Shown in pieces: positions 24,689 through 33,321 of a stretch of DNA of 64,000 bases. This DNA is from Acinetobacter bouvetii (lineage in GTDB: Bacteria > Pseudomonadota > Gammaproteobacteria > Pseudomonadales > Moraxellaceae): positions 1 to 64,000 of the forward strand of contig NZ_CADDTS010000023.1 in the NCBI RefSeq assembly GCF_902753875.1. Direction: 5' to 3'. Every line of letters starts with the position of its first letter. Position 1 is the stretch's first letter. The notes under the pieces were generated by a model that did no database searches, was not told the DNA's origin, and worked only from the letters and a program-made list of their open reading frames with translations. Position numbers and translations under genes: made by a program.

Positions 24689-25246
24689 ATGAAAAAGAAT
24701 TCTGCATTTTTATACACTTTAGAGGTCACTGCACCCTTTTATTATTTTTATCTTGTTCCAGTTGCGATCGCACTCGTCATTGTCAGTTTTGATTTTTCAT
24801 TTCAAGGTCTCTTTCCAACCACAATTGCATCTTCGCTTTCAAGCCAGCATAAATTTCTGAATGACTTTTTTGCACTGTGTAATTTTTTTGTGATTGGGCT
24901 TATCTTGGTTAATTATTTTAGATACCCGTTACGTCCCACACATATTAGGCAAATACGCCAGCATTACGCCACATTAAAACCGCAACAACGAGCCATATTT
25001 GGTGGGCTGAGTGTAGTATTTTTCTGCTTTATTTTAGGCTTCATCAACCTCACCTGGTTTTTAATAGATGATGAAGCGCTGCCATCATATAAGGAATGGC
25101 GTAAAGGCGATACAGTCACCTATTTACGTAGTTTCGCACATCCTTATATTTCTGCTTTTGCCATCAGTTTTCAATATGTTCTCATCGTGTTCTTAGCATT
25201 AATGTTAATCAACATACTGAATACTCAAAAATGTAGACCATGCTGA
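24689..25246 (+). CDS. Hypothetical four-span membrane protein
   Basis: A 185-residue protein I do not recognise. Hydrophobic segments lie at about residues 13-34, 50-70, 98-122 and 150-178. Basic segments between the second and third suggest a cytoplasmic loop. No enzyme motif is visible. It is a single gene between the thiolase terminator and its own terminator, and the ATG is preceded only by an AT-rich leader. It could be a small inner-membrane protein specific to the genus. Confidence 0.65.
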   Translation: MKKNSAFLYTLEVTAPFYYFYLVPVAIALVIVSFDFSFQGLFPTTIASSLSSQHKFLNDFFALCNFFVIGLILVNYFRYPLRPTHIRQIRQHYATLKPQQRAIFGGLSVVFFCFILGFINLTWFLIDDEALPSYKEWRKGDTVTYLRSFAHPYISAFAISFQYVLIVFLALMLINILNTQKCRPC

Positions 25247-25274
25247 AAAACCCATGCCTAAGCATGGTTTTTTC
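25246..25274 (+). terminator. Terminator of the hypothetical membrane protein gene
   Basis: The hairpin CCATGC-CTAA-GCATGG is followed by six T residues and begins right at the stop codon. Confidence 0.8.
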
Positions 25275-25286
25275 ACACGGTATTAA

Positions 25287-25721
25287 TTATGTCGTCGATT
25301 TTACGTAATGACTGATGTTTAATTTCGCTTCAACGTAGTCATAACACCACTGGAAAATAAAGGTATACACCAAAATACACAGCGTCAGGCTCAAGTCAGT
25401 CAAAATCGCCTGCCATAAGGTCATTTCCAAGGCATAAGCCACCATCGGAATCGTGGCGAGCATGAGGCCACCTTCAAAGCCAATGGCATGCAATAAGCGG
25501 ATTTTGATGGTACGTTTCAGCTGATACTTCGCTTCAAATTTTTCGAAATGCTGGTTAAAAATCATATTCCACAGCACTGAAGTCATCGCCATCGCAATAC
25601 CCAGCCCGCCTGTCACGTCTAAAGGCATGTGAAAAATAAAACTCAACGCTAACGCAATGATCACCAACAGGATAATTTCATAGCTCAGTGCATGAACAAT
25701 CCTGCGTTTGGAAATCAACAT
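25287..25721 (-). CDS. aceI: PACE-family efflux transporter AceI (chlorhexidine type)
   Basis: A 144-residue inner-membrane pump of the proteobacterial antimicrobial compound efflux family. It has four membrane segments arranged as two bacterial transmembrane pair domains. With the start at 25721, Glu15 falls in Ser-Tyr-Glu-Ile-Ile, exactly where AceI of A. baumannii has its essential glutamate, and the length equals AceI. The frame stays open to 25853, but that start would run into the divergent regulator, and GAGAGA precedes the chosen ATG. The family exports chlorhexidine and other biocides or polyamines, driven by protons. It is divergent from a LysR regulator. Confidence 0.92.
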   Translation of the reverse strand: MLISKRRIVHALSYEIILLVIIALALSFIFHMPLDVTGGLGIAMAMTSVLWNMIFNQHFEKFEAKYQLKRTIKIRLLHAIGFEGGLMLATIPMVAYALEMTLWQAILTDLSLTLCILVYTFIFQWCYDYVEAKLNISHYVKSTT

Positions 25722-25792
25722 TTGATCTCTCGCTCTATTATTTATTTGATAAAACGCCATTATATTTTCATATTTTTGAATGTTCGAGTTAG

Positions 25793-25817
25793 TATCTATC
25801 AATATTATTGAAAGATA
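25793..25817. promoter_or_regulatory. Probable AceR operator between aceI and aceR
   Basis: A 25-base near-perfect palindrome with 12-base arms (one mismatch) around a single T. The outer half-sites are TATC and GATA and the inner parts TCAATA and TATTGA. It lies 15 bases before the aceR ATG and about 70 bases before the aceI ATG, the usual place for a LysR recognition site that controls both divergent genes. Confidence 0.65.
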
Positions 25818-25832
25818 AGTCCTGAGCACACA

Positions 25833-26723
25833 ATGAATATCAACCAGGAACAACTGATTATTTTTAAGACCGTAATTGAAACCGGTTCCTTTTCAGCAGC
25901 AGCACGAAAATTGGGCAAAGTGCCTTCTGCAGTGAGTATGTCAATTGCGCATTTAGAAATAGATCTGAATTTGTCGCTTTTCCAGCGCGTGGGCCGAGAA
26001 CCCGTACCTACCCCGCAAGCACTCACGTTGTATGAAAAAACCGAACAATTGCTGATTGAGATGAATCAATGGAAACAGCATGCTTTTGCTTTGGGTGAAG
26101 GTCTGGAATCGACTTTAAATATTGTGGTGGTCTCCGAACTGTTACATACCCAATGGACAGACTATATTTGTCTGCTTGAACAGCAGTTTCCCGAGTTACA
26201 AATCAATATTTTTTCAGCGCCGCAAGAAGATGCCTTAAAAATGTTGCTCAACCAAACTGCACAATTGGCGCTGATGTTTGAACGCGAACAATTAGAAAGC
26301 CGTGAACAGTTTGTCGAACTCAAACGCGAGGCTCTGGTTCCGGTAGCGGCTATTGGCTTCCCTTTAGCCATGCTTGAACAAGTCAGTTATGAGCAAATTT
26401 TGCAAAGCCGGCAAATTGTGGTGGCCAGCCGTGACCGCAACATTAAACCAGAGTTGCTATTTTCCAAAAAATACTGGCGCACAGATAATCATTTTTCAGC
26501 CTGCTCCATGATTATGCAGGGCTTGGGCTGGGGCGTTTTACCGCTGGAAATGCTGAATCAAAATCCGCATCTTCAACAGCAACTGCAAATTCTGAACTTT
26601 CTGGATTTTACGCCCAAGTTTGAATATTTTGTCGATCTGGTCTGGAGCCGTGAAAGTCAGCTGGGTGCAGCTGCTCGTTTTTTGATTAATCACATCAGAA
26701 ATTCGCGAAAAAACACAAAATAG
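25833..26723 (+). CDS. aceR: LysR-family regulator, AceR-like
   Basis: A 296-residue LysR-type regulator. The winged helix is at residues 1-60 (Phe-Ser-Ala-Ala-Ala-Arg-Lys-Leu near 18-25), with the linker helix after it and the periplasmic-binding-protein-like effector domain from ~90 to the end. The gene is divergent from aceI across about 110 bases. In A. baumannii the equivalent AceR activates aceI in response to chlorhexidine. By position and family this protein should do the same; the inducer here is not proven. Confidence 0.88.
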   Translation: MNINQEQLIIFKTVIETGSFSAAARKLGKVPSAVSMSIAHLEIDLNLSLFQRVGREPVPTPQALTLYEKTEQLLIEMNQWKQHAFALGEGLESTLNIVVVSELLHTQWTDYICLLEQQFPELQINIFSAPQEDALKMLLNQTAQLALMFEREQLESREQFVELKREALVPVAAIGFPLAMLEQVSYEQILQSRQIVVASRDRNIKPELLFSKKYWRTDNHFSACSMIMQGLGWGVLPLEMLNQNPHLQQQLQILNFLDFTPKFEYFVDLVWSRESQLGAAARFLINHIRNSRKNTK

Positions 26724-26811
26724 ACAGGTGTTATACGTGCTTTTTACTTTGGATAAAAGCAGATTGTGATATAACAAATAGACGGGAAATAACTTTAAGA
26801 ACTAGACACCA

Positions 26812-27801
26812 ATGACTCAATCAGCTTTAAACCAATTAAAAACCTTAACCACCATTGTTGCCGATAGTAGTGACCTTTCAGCGATTGAAAAATTCCGTCC
26901 ATTGGATGCAACAACCAACCCTTCACTCATTACTGCTGCAGCCAATCAAGCTGAAAATAAACAACTTATTCATGATGCATTTGAGCAAGCTAAAACTGAA
27001 GGTTATAGCGGTGATCTTTTAATTGAACGCACGATTGACATTCTGACCGTCAAATTTGGTGTAGAAATTTTAAAACTGATTGAAGGTCGTGTGTCTACTG
27101 AAGTTGATGCTGCTCTTTCTTATGATACGGAAGCGACCATTGCCAAAGCCAAAGAATTACTGGCGTTATATGAAACCTACGGCATTGAGCAAAACCGCAT
27201 CCTGATTAAAATTGCTTCGACCTGGGAAGGCATTCAGGCGGCCAAAGCCTTAGAGGCTGAAGGTATTCATTGCAACCTGACCTTGTTATTTGGTCTACAT
27301 CAAGCTCAAGCATGTGCAGATGCCAATGTGACCCTGATTTCTCCATTTGTCGGCCGTATCTTGGACTGGTTCAAAAAAGCGGAAAATGTCGATCACTATC
27401 CGATAGATAAAGATCCCGGCGTACTTTCAGTCAAGCAGATCTTTCATTTCTACAAACAGCACTGCATTAAAACCGAAATTATGGGTGCCAGTTTCCGCAG
27501 TATTGATCAGGTGCTTGGATTGGCAGGCTGTGACTTACTGACGGTTTCTCCAAATCTTCTGGAAGAACTGGCGCAGGATCAACGTGAAGTGGTCGCTCAG
27601 CTGTCAACCAATCATGCTCAAGCACATTGCCAGCATCTGGTTGAAGCGTTGACCAAAGAAACCTTTAAGGCACAAATTGAACATGACCTGATGGCCTCTC
27701 AGCTGTTACAAAGCGGAATTGACGGATTTATCAAAGCACGTGACCAGTTAAGTACATTACTTCGCCAGTCATTTGACTTAGATGCTGAAATTAAAGCTTA
27801 A
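26812..27801 (+). CDS. tal: Transaldolase
   Basis: A 329-residue class I aldolase of the TalB type. Asp-Ala-Thr-Thr-Asn-Pro-Ser-Leu at residues 28-35 carries the conserved Asp and Asn. The Schiff-base lysine is in Ile-Leu-Ile-Lys-Ile-Ala-Ser-Thr-Trp-Glu-Gly (residue ~133). It moves a dihydroxyacetone unit between sedoheptulose-7-phosphate and glyceraldehyde-3-phosphate in the non-oxidative pentose phosphate pathway, in the cytoplasm. Acinetobacter generally lacks glucose phosphorylation by classical glycolysis, so the enzyme mainly serves pentose and erythrose-4-phosphate supply. It is a single-gene unit with its own terminator. Confidence 0.95.
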   Translation: MTQSALNQLKTLTTIVADSSDLSAIEKFRPLDATTNPSLITAAANQAENKQLIHDAFEQAKTEGYSGDLLIERTIDILTVKFGVEILKLIEGRVSTEVDAALSYDTEATIAKAKELLALYETYGIEQNRILIKIASTWEGIQAAKALEAEGIHCNLTLLFGLHQAQACADANVTLISPFVGRILDWFKKAENVDHYPIDKDPGVLSVKQIFHFYKQHCIKTEIMGASFRSIDQVLGLAGCDLLTVSPNLLEELAQDQREVVAQLSTNHAQAHCQHLVEALTKETFKAQIEHDLMASQLLQSGIDGFIKARDQLSTLLRQSFDLDAEIKA

Positions 27802-27821
27802 ATCTGCTCACATTCCCCGCT

Positions 27822-27862
27822 AAAAAGCCGATTTTGTTATAGTACACAGGTCGGCTTTTTTC
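27822..27862 (+). terminator. Terminator of tal
   Basis: A ten-base stem AAAAAGCCGA / TCGGCTTTTT around a 19-base loop ends in a T run. It lies 20 bases past the tal stop codon and just before the next gene. Confidence 0.75.
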
Positions 27863-27880
27863 ATGTCTTGAGAGTGTATT

Positions 27881-28531
27881 GTGTTCGGAATCACCGATCT
27901 CGCCACCTATATCATTGGTACCACCTTAATTGTCCTTTTGCCCGGTCCAAATTCCTTATATGTGATGTCCATCGCTTCACGTTTTGGTATTAAAGCCGGT
28001 TATAAAAGTGCCTTTGGCGTGTATATCGGCGACATCATTTTAATTCTACTGACAGCATTGGGTGCAGCTTCACTGCTACATAGCTTCCCGTGGTTATTTA
28101 CCTTTCTCAAAATTATTGGTGCCATTTACCTCAGTTACTTAGGCATCAAACTCCTCATTGCGGCTTACCATACCTGGAATACTGTTCACTCGCAAAAGCA
28201 GATGGATACGGTTCAGGAAAATATTGAACAGCTACATCCCTTTAAAACAGCACTCACCATTAGTATTTTAAACCCGAAAGCCATTCTGTTTTATTTGTCG
28301 TTTTTCGTTCAGTTTGTCGATCCGGCCTATCCATATCCTGCGCTAACATTTACTGCACTGGCAGTGGTGTTGCAAATCATTAGCATGAGCTATTTAAGTG
28401 TGCTGATTTTTTCAGGGGCAAAACTGGCGACGTTTTTCACTCACCGTTATAAAGTGACTGCCTCATGTGTGGCAGCAGTGGGACTTCTGTTCTGCGGTTT
28501 TGGACTCAAACTGGCGACCTCTACCCTGTAA
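27881..28531 (+). CDS. LysE-family amino-acid exporter (RhtB/LeuE type)
   Basis: A 216-residue inner-membrane protein with about six hydrophobic segments and the LysE/RhtB N-terminal signature Leu-Pro-Gly-Pro-Asn-Ser (residues ~22-27). The start is GTG, preceded by GAGAG eight bases upstream; no ATG fits as well. The family exports amino acids or related molecules with the proton gradient; the substrate is not predictable. It is unlinked to biosynthetic genes here. A spacer of 130 bases separates it from the next gene, without a clear terminator. Confidence 0.88.
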   Translation: MFGITDLATYIIGTTLIVLLPGPNSLYVMSIASRFGIKAGYKSAFGVYIGDIILILLTALGAASLLHSFPWLFTFLKIIGAIYLSYLGIKLLIAAYHTWNTVHSQKQMDTVQENIEQLHPFKTALTISILNPKAILFYLSFFVQFVDPAYPYPALTFTALAVVLQIISMSYLSVLIFSGAKLATFFTHRYKVTASCVAAVGLLFCGFGLKLATSTL

Positions 28532-28661
28532 ATTCAGACTCGACCAGCTCAAGGTATAAATACAGGGAAGATTCCTTTCATCATCGCTTTTCGCTTAAAA
28601 ATGAAAGGCGTATGATTGGTATACTTTTCAAGCATTACAACATGATCAGCGCAAAGGAATT

Positions 28662-29834
28662 ATGCAAAAACTTCTCCAAGACTTCTCCGTTCCTGCCCTC
28701 TTTGCAGGTTTTATTACGTTCCTTGTCGGTATCAGTGTTTCCTCGGTATTGGTGATTCAATCTGCCCAACTGCTGGGGGCTTCTACAGCACAAATCACCT
28801 CCTGGTTCTGGGCGCTGGGTTTGGGCATTGGCTTAAGCGGTTTAATCCTGTCCTGGAAGTTTAAATATCCTGTCGCAACCTCATGGTCAACCGCAGGACT
28901 GGCTTTAATCCTGGCTACAGCCAGTGGTTATAGTCTTTATGAGGCAATTGGCGCTTTTTTAGTGTGTGGCTTACTAACGGCAATTTTAGGCTTTTTAGGT
29001 ATTTTTCAAAAAGTTTTAACTTATATCCCACAAAGTTTAACCAGTGCCATGCTCGCCGGTGTACTGCTAAAATTTGGTATTGCCCTGTTTGCTAGCATGC
29101 AAAATGACTGGGGCTTTATTCTGTCATTATTGGCGGTGTATGTGCTTTCTAAACGGTTATCGCCACGTTATAGCATCGTGATTACGGTGATTGCCGGTAT
29201 TGCACTTTGTCCGCTGTTTTTACAGTTCCATGCCTCAAACATTCAGTTCAGTCTGGCTCAGCCGGTATGGATGGCACCTGAATTTAGCTGGTCAGCCATT
29301 TTCGGTTTGGCTCTCCCTTTGTTTGTCATCAATATGGCTTCACAATATTTACCTGGTCTGGCCATGATCAAAAGCTATGGCTATGAACCTCATGTGAACC
29401 AACTGATTGGCTGGACTGGAGCAGCTCAAACCATTTTCGCGCCTTTTGGATGTTTCTCTGTGAATATTGCCGCCATCAGTGCCGCCATCAGTCTGGATGA
29501 TCAGGCCCATCCTGACAGTAAAAAGCGTTATATTGCTGGAATAAGCTGCGGCTTCTGTTATATCTTGATGGGCTTATTTGCCGCGACACTCACCAGTATT
29601 TTAATGTCTTTTCCTGGCGTATTTATTACGGCTTTGGCTGGTATTGCGCTTTTAGGCACCATTGGTCATAACATTGCGCTGGCCTTTCATCAGGCGGCTG
29701 AACGCGAAGCGGCCCTGCTGACCTTTTTATTTAGTGCTTCCGGCATTCAGTTTTTTGGTATTGGTTCAGCTTTTTGGGGACTATTATTTGGACTTGTTGT
29801 TCACTTCATTTTCAAGTTTAAAAATAAATCTTAA
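28662..29834 (+). CDS. BenE-family benzoate/H+ symporter-like transporter
   Basis: A 390-residue inner-membrane protein with about eleven or twelve hydrophobic segments, matching the BenE family from its first residues (Ala-Gly-Phe-Ile-Thr-Phe-Leu-Val-Gly). The founding member, from Acinetobacter, takes up benzoate with protons. No ben or cat catabolic gene is in this window, so this is probably a paralogue with another or unknown aromatic acid substrate. Its stop overlaps the stop of the convergent TetR gene by four bases. Confidence 0.9.
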   Translation: MQKLLQDFSVPALFAGFITFLVGISVSSVLVIQSAQLLGASTAQITSWFWALGLGIGLSGLILSWKFKYPVATSWSTAGLALILATASGYSLYEAIGAFLVCGLLTAILGFLGIFQKVLTYIPQSLTSAMLAGVLLKFGIALFASMQNDWGFILSLLAVYVLSKRLSPRYSIVITVIAGIALCPLFLQFHASNIQFSLAQPVWMAPEFSWSAIFGLALPLFVINMASQYLPGLAMIKSYGYEPHVNQLIGWTGAAQTIFAPFGCFSVNIAAISAAISLDDQAHPDSKKRYIAGISCGFCYILMGLFAATLTSILMSFPGVFITALAGIALLGTIGHNIALAFHQAAEREAALLTFLFSASGIQFFGIGSAFWGLLFGLVVHFIFKFKNKS

Positions 29835-30400
29835 TCCAGCTTCGCCCGATAACTTCGGGCGATTAACTTTGCTTTAAGTTGCAGCGTTTCAGCTTCATCT
29901 TCCACTTCAGTGAATGCGGTCAGCCAAATGCCATCTGCAGCATAACGTAAAATTTTCAGTTCAATATCCGAGTCGGTTTGATGATGTTTCATTAGACGTT
30001 CATTGAGCCATTGAATCCAATATTCATTAAAGGTTTTGTCTGTGAGCATGGTCATCGAAATAGCAGACCAGGAATGCTCTAAACCCAAGACCTGTTTTTC
30101 CAAGGTCACTTCAATATAGGCACGGGTAAAACTGCCATAGGGTTGCTCATCTTGAGCAATAAGTTGATCAATCACCACATCCAATTGTTGCAAAAGCGAC
30201 ACCACCATCGACTCCAGTAATTTTTGCTTACTGGGAAAATGATGAAACACGCCGCCTTTGGTCACGCCAACCAGATCCGCAACCGCTTGTATAGATACCC
30301 CATTCACACCCTTTTCTGCTGCCAAAGCAATCGCATGTTGCAAAATTGCCTGACGGATGACTTGGGGTTCTTTCTTACGCTGATGCGGATTGTCGAGCAT
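29831..30400 (-). CDS. TetR-family regulator of the SMR pump operon
   Basis: A 189-residue TetR/AcrR-type repressor. The helix-turn-helix is at residues ~12-58 (Val-Ser-Ile-Gln-Ala-Val-Ala-Asp-Leu-Val-Gly-Val-Thr-Lys-Gly). The C-terminal part is the ligand-binding and dimer domain. The ATG directly follows the stop codon of the SMR gene, so the two are translated from one messenger. The palindrome at 30763-30786 over the SMR promoter is the obvious operator, giving autorepression relieved by a drug-like ligand. The ligand is not known. Confidence 0.9.
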   Translation of the reverse strand: MLDNPHQRKKEPQVIRQAILQHAIALAAEKGVNGVSIQAVADLVGVTKGGVFHHFPSKQKLLESMVVSLLQQLDVVIDQLIAQDEQPYGSFTRAYIEVTLEKQVLGLEHSWSAISMTMLTDKTFNEYWIQWLNERLMKHHQTDSDIELKILRYAADGIWLTAFTEVEDEAETLQLKAKLIARSYRAKLD

Positions 30401-30748
30401 TCACGAATGTCCTGTAGAATTTGAAAAAAGATTAATCACCACGACACCCGAAACAATCAAGGCAATCCCAAGCATGGCAGGCAGATCTAAACTTTGGCGA
30501 AAGATAAAGTAGCCAATTAAAGCGGTGAGCACAATCCCCACCCCAGCCCAGATTGCATAAGCAATACCCAGTGGAATGACTTTAATCACTTGGGACAATA
30601 AATAGAATGCCAATGAAAATAAAACCACCACCACCAGCGAAGGCAATAATTTGGTAAAACCTTCAGACTTCACCAGAAATGTTGAACCAATCACTTCAGA
30701 AATAATGGCACATGCCAGCAGTCCATAAGCCAATAATATTGAATTCAT
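30401..30748 (-). CDS. Small multidrug resistance (SMR) family transporter
   Basis: A 115-residue protein with four membrane helices. The essential SMR glutamate is in helix 1 (Ala-Ile-Ile-Ser-Glu-Val-Ile-Gly, residue ~18). The Gly-Ile-Ala-Tyr-Ala-Ile-Trp-Ala-Gly-Val-Gly motif of helix 3 is also present. The family works as dimers that export quaternary ammonium compounds, guanidinium or polyamines in exchange for protons. The sequence differs from AbeS, so it is a separate SMR pump. It is the first gene of a two-gene operon with a TetR regulator and has a recognisable promoter with an overlapping operator. Confidence 0.93.
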   Translation of the reverse strand: MNSILLAYGLLACAIISEVIGSTFLVKSEGFTKLLPSLVVVVLFSLAFYLLSQVIKVIPLGIAYAIWAGVGIVLTALIGYFIFRQSLDLPAMLGIALIVSGVVVINLFSNSTGHS

Positions 30749-30762
30749 CTGTTAAACCCATA

Positions 30763-30786
30763 AACATACCCAACGGTTGGTATGTT
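30763..30786. promoter_or_regulatory. TetR-type operator of the SMR operon
   Basis: The palindrome AACATACC-N8-GGTATGTT overlaps the predicted -10 box and lies 15 bases before the SMR start codon. The size and symmetry fit a TetR-family dimer, and the only TetR gene in the operon is immediately downstream. Confidence 0.65.
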
Positions 30787-30810
30787 ATGTTTTTAGCATT
30801 TTTTCTGCAA
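30782..30810 (-). promoter_or_regulatory. Sigma-70-type promoter of the SMR-TetR operon
   Basis: On the minus strand TTGCAG (30810-30805) and TAACAT (30787-30782) are 17 bases apart, a good match to the housekeeping promoter. The -10 box overlaps the right arm of the palindrome, so a bound repressor would block polymerase. Confidence 0.55.
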
Positions 30811-30842
30811 GCCTATTTTTTAGTTTCTAGCTCTTCTAAATT

Positions 30843-31841
30843 TTAATTTGAATGTTGACTGAGAAAATCTAAGGTTTTGGCAAAAGTCTGCTGGCTGGCT
30901 TTTTTACCCATCATGAATTGATATTCATGCACTAAAAATTCTTTCGAATTTGGATAAAAGACCTCTGTTACCGCGATGTTCTGGTTGATTAAGGCATTCA
31001 CAAAAGGCACAGACTGGGTTCGGGTTAAAAAGTCCTTATTGCCCCCACTAATGAATACCGGCGGATAATTGGCCGTTAAATATTGAATGGGAGAAATACT
31101 TTTTAAAAATTCAGCATCATCTTTTTTATTGCCAGTATAAGCTTGGACCAGATTCACTACGCCCCATTCAATCAGTTTAAGTTCATCCGGTGCAGTATTA
31201 ATAAAAGCATTCATGTCATAAATACCACAATGCAAAATTAAACCTTTCACCTGCTTACGTTGAATTAAAGGTTGAATACCCGACTGCCGGGCAAAATCTG
31301 GATTACTCAGCAAGGCGGCATAATGGCTGGCTAAATTAGCACCGGCTGAGTCACCAGCCAAATACAGTTGATTGGCATTGATATGATAATCCGCAGCATG
31401 ATCATTAAGAAATTGTAAGGCCTGATTAATTTGAAGCAATTGCTGAGGATAAATTGTTTCTGGTGCAAACTGATATTCTACCGAAACCACATTATAGCCT
31501 TGATGGGCTAAACGCTTAAAATAGCCACGGGCATGTTCTTTAGAACCGGATACCCAACCTCCACCATGAATCCAGATCACCGTTGGACGCGGCTGCAATT
31601 GCAGCACGTTTTCGGGCTGATACACATCCAGCGTTAAACGAGGGTCTGTCGAATAGACAATATTTTTCTGTACTAAAATATTGTCTGGTGCATGCTGATC
31701 AATAAATTTTTTCTGAACATTGGTTGATGCATTGAATACCGTGGCAATCACTTTGGTACTACTTTGAGTATTCTGACAACCACTACTGTGTAGTGCGGCA
31801 ATTAAACACAAACTTAGGCTTAAATATTTTGAATACACCAT
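30843..31841 (-). CDS. Lipoprotein esterase of the hormone-sensitive-lipase type
   Basis: A 332-residue alpha/beta hydrolase. The N-terminus is a lipoprotein signal peptide with Ser-Ser-Gly-Cys (Cys22), so it should be anchored in the envelope. The oxyanion motif His-Gly-Gly-Gly-Trp (~95) and nucleophile elbow Gly-Asp-Ser-Ala-Gly (~168) define the HSL/BD-FAE class. The histidine is near the C-terminus in Leu-Val-His-Glu-Tyr. It should hydrolyse short-chain or aryl esters. It is monocistronic and separated from the SMR promoter by under 100 bases. Confidence 0.88.
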   Translation of the reverse strand: MVYSKYLSLSLCLIAALHSSGCQNTQSSTKVIATVFNASTNVQKKFIDQHAPDNILVQKNIVYSTDPRLTLDVYQPENVLQLQPRPTVIWIHGGGWVSGSKEHARGYFKRLAHQGYNVVSVEYQFAPETIYPQQLLQINQALQFLNDHAADYHINANQLYLAGDSAGANLASHYAALLSNPDFARQSGIQPLIQRKQVKGLILHCGIYDMNAFINTAPDELKLIEWGVVNLVQAYTGNKKDDAEFLKSISPIQYLTANYPPVFISGGNKDFLTRTQSVPFVNALINQNIAVTEVFYPNSKEFLVHEYQFMMGKKASQQTFAKTLDFLSQHSN

Positions 31842-32150
31842 CTTTCCTGTTCAGTTTCTTTTCCCAATTTTTAGGAAATTTTTTTATGTAAAGGCATTTT
31901 AATCTTTGTTTAAACATTTAGAAATACTTAGACAATGCCGATATTCCACCTCCTTCCTGCCATAAATCACCATGCAGAATGTTGAGTTTTTAACTCAGTT
32001 TTTACTGCCAAGCAGTACACACTTATATTTATGATTTTTATATAATTTAATGAATTTTAAAACAATTTTCATAGTCTAAATTGAACATTACAAGACAATG
32101 TGCTATGTATAAATGAATAGCAACACAATAAACTCCAAGGAACAATTCTC
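31842..32150. promoter_or_regulatory. Divergent control region of the esterase and first UspA gene
   Basis: 309 AT-rich bases without a gene. A fair sigma-70 promoter for the UspA gene is TTGAAC at 32081-32086 and TATGTA at 32104-32109, spaced 17 bases, with the start codon 42 bases after the -10 box. An AAGGAA ribosome site precedes the ATG. I see no other clear structure. Confidence 0.5.
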
Positions 32151-32594
32151 ATGTCTTATCAAAATATTTTAGTTCCAGTTGACGGCTCTGCCATTTCCTT
32201 ATCTGCTGTTAAAAGTGCAGCACAAATTGCCAAGGGCTTTGGCGGTAAACTCACCCTGATTAGCTTAGTTACTGAAGATCCATTTTCAGATGCAGACTTT
32301 TATTATCCATCTCCAATCATGAAAGAATATTTTGTAGAAGCGTTTGCCAATGCCGAAAAAGCATTAAAACAAGCTCAAGGCATTGCAGCTGAAAATGGCA
32401 TCACGGCGGATACTCAAGTTGTGAAAGGCAATGTTTCTGAAGAAAGCATTATTGAAACAGCCGAAAAGTTGAAAATTGATTTGATTGTTATGGGTTCACA
32501 TGGCCGTAAAGGTTTTCAGAAATTTTTAATGGGTAGCTTTGCTCAGGATGTTCTAAAAGGAACAAAACTGCCTGTACTCATTGTCAAAGAATAA
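32151..32594 (+). CDS. Universal stress protein (UspA family), copy 1
   Basis: A 147-residue single-domain Usp. The C-terminal ATP-binding motif Gly-Ser-His-Gly-Arg-Lys-Gly-x8-Gly-Ser is complete, so it should be an ATP-binding member like MJ0577. The protein forms cytoplasmic dimers and accumulates under stress, with no single known reaction. A second, related Usp gene of the same length follows after 129 bases. Each has its own ribosome site and terminator, so they seem to be separately transcribed duplicates. Confidence 0.93.
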   Translation: MSYQNILVPVDGSAISLSAVKSAAQIAKGFGGKLTLISLVTEDPFSDADFYYPSPIMKEYFVEAFANAEKALKQAQGIAAENGITADTQVVKGNVSEESIIETAEKLKIDLIVMGSHGRKGFQKFLMGSFAQDVLKGTKLPVLIVKE

Positions 32595-32600
32595 AGCTAA

Positions 32601-32636
32601 ACAAATGAACCCTTCATATACTGCGGGTTCATTTTA
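32601..32636 (+). terminator. Terminator between the two UspA genes
   Basis: Ten-base arms AAATGAACCC / GGGTTCATTT with an 11-12-base loop and a short T run, shortly after the first Usp stop codon. Confidence 0.7.
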
Positions 32637-32723
32637 CAGAGGCCTGACTTAAAACGGTCATCATGACTGGCTATAAAGAATTATTCATTCGATCTATTCA
32701 ACAATATCCATAAGGAAAATTTA

Positions 32724-33167
32724 ATGACGTATAAACATATCTTAGTCCCAGTAGATGAATCACCCATTTCTTATGCAGCCGTTGAACAAGCATTAACTTT
32801 AGCCAAGTCTTTAAACTCTCAAGTGACTTTAACCAGCGTCATCGCTGTTGATCCCTTTGTTGGTGTAGATTTCTATAAAGTCGCACCTGCTATTACCGAT
32901 TACTTTATTCAAGCTGAAAAAAATGCACAGTTACGACTGGCCGAAATTAAGCAATCCTTCCTTCGTGATGGTATTGATGTAAATGTCAAAGTCATTCGTG
33001 GTGTATCACCTGCTGATGGCATTATTCATGTTGCCGATGAAGTGGGTGCAGATTTAATTATTATGGGTTCACATGGCCGTACAGGATTTAAAAAATTAAT
33101 GCTCGGTAGTGTGGCACAGGCCGTATTAACCCAGTCACCTATCCCCGTATTGATTATGAAAGTTTAA
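32724..33167 (+). CDS. Universal stress protein (UspA family), copy 2
   Basis: A 147-residue Usp with the same start (the Tyr-x-x-Ile-Leu-Val-Pro-Val-Asp pattern) and the ATP-binding motif Gly-Ser-His-Gly-Arg-Thr-Gly-x8-Gly-Ser. It is collinear with copy 1 and has no gap, which points to a tandem duplication that has since diverged to roughly half identity. AAGGAAA precedes the ATG. Confidence 0.93.
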   Translation: MTYKHILVPVDESPISYAAVEQALTLAKSLNSQVTLTSVIAVDPFVGVDFYKVAPAITDYFIQAEKNAQLRLAEIKQSFLRDGIDVNVKVIRGVSPADGIIHVADEVGADLIIMGSHGRTGFKKLMLGSVAQAVLTQSPIPVLIMKV

Positions 33168-33173
33168 ACAAGC

Positions 33174-33204
33174 CAAAGTCCCTCTCTCAAGGGACTTTTT
33201 TTTA
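33174..33204 (+). terminator. Terminator of the second UspA gene
   Basis: The arms AAAGTCCCT / AGGGACTTT and a long T run, directly after the stop codon. Confidence 0.85.
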
Positions 33205-33321
33205 GGCTGACCTATAGTAATTTTGACGAGTAGATTGGGATGTAAACTTGCTGAAGCTCATGATTAAACTGATTAAGTCAGAAGATTTTTAAAGCTTTAA
33301 AACAAGGAACCACTAGCCTAT

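Noticed and set aside
25722..25853. A 188-residue form of AceI starting at 25853
   Set aside because: The extra residues overlap the divergent regulator start and the operator palindrome. The 144-residue form puts Glu15 in the right place and has a ribosome site.
28662..29834. Benzoate catabolism gene cluster around the BenE-type transporter
   Set aside because: No ben, cat or pca enzyme gene is in the window; only the transporter is present.
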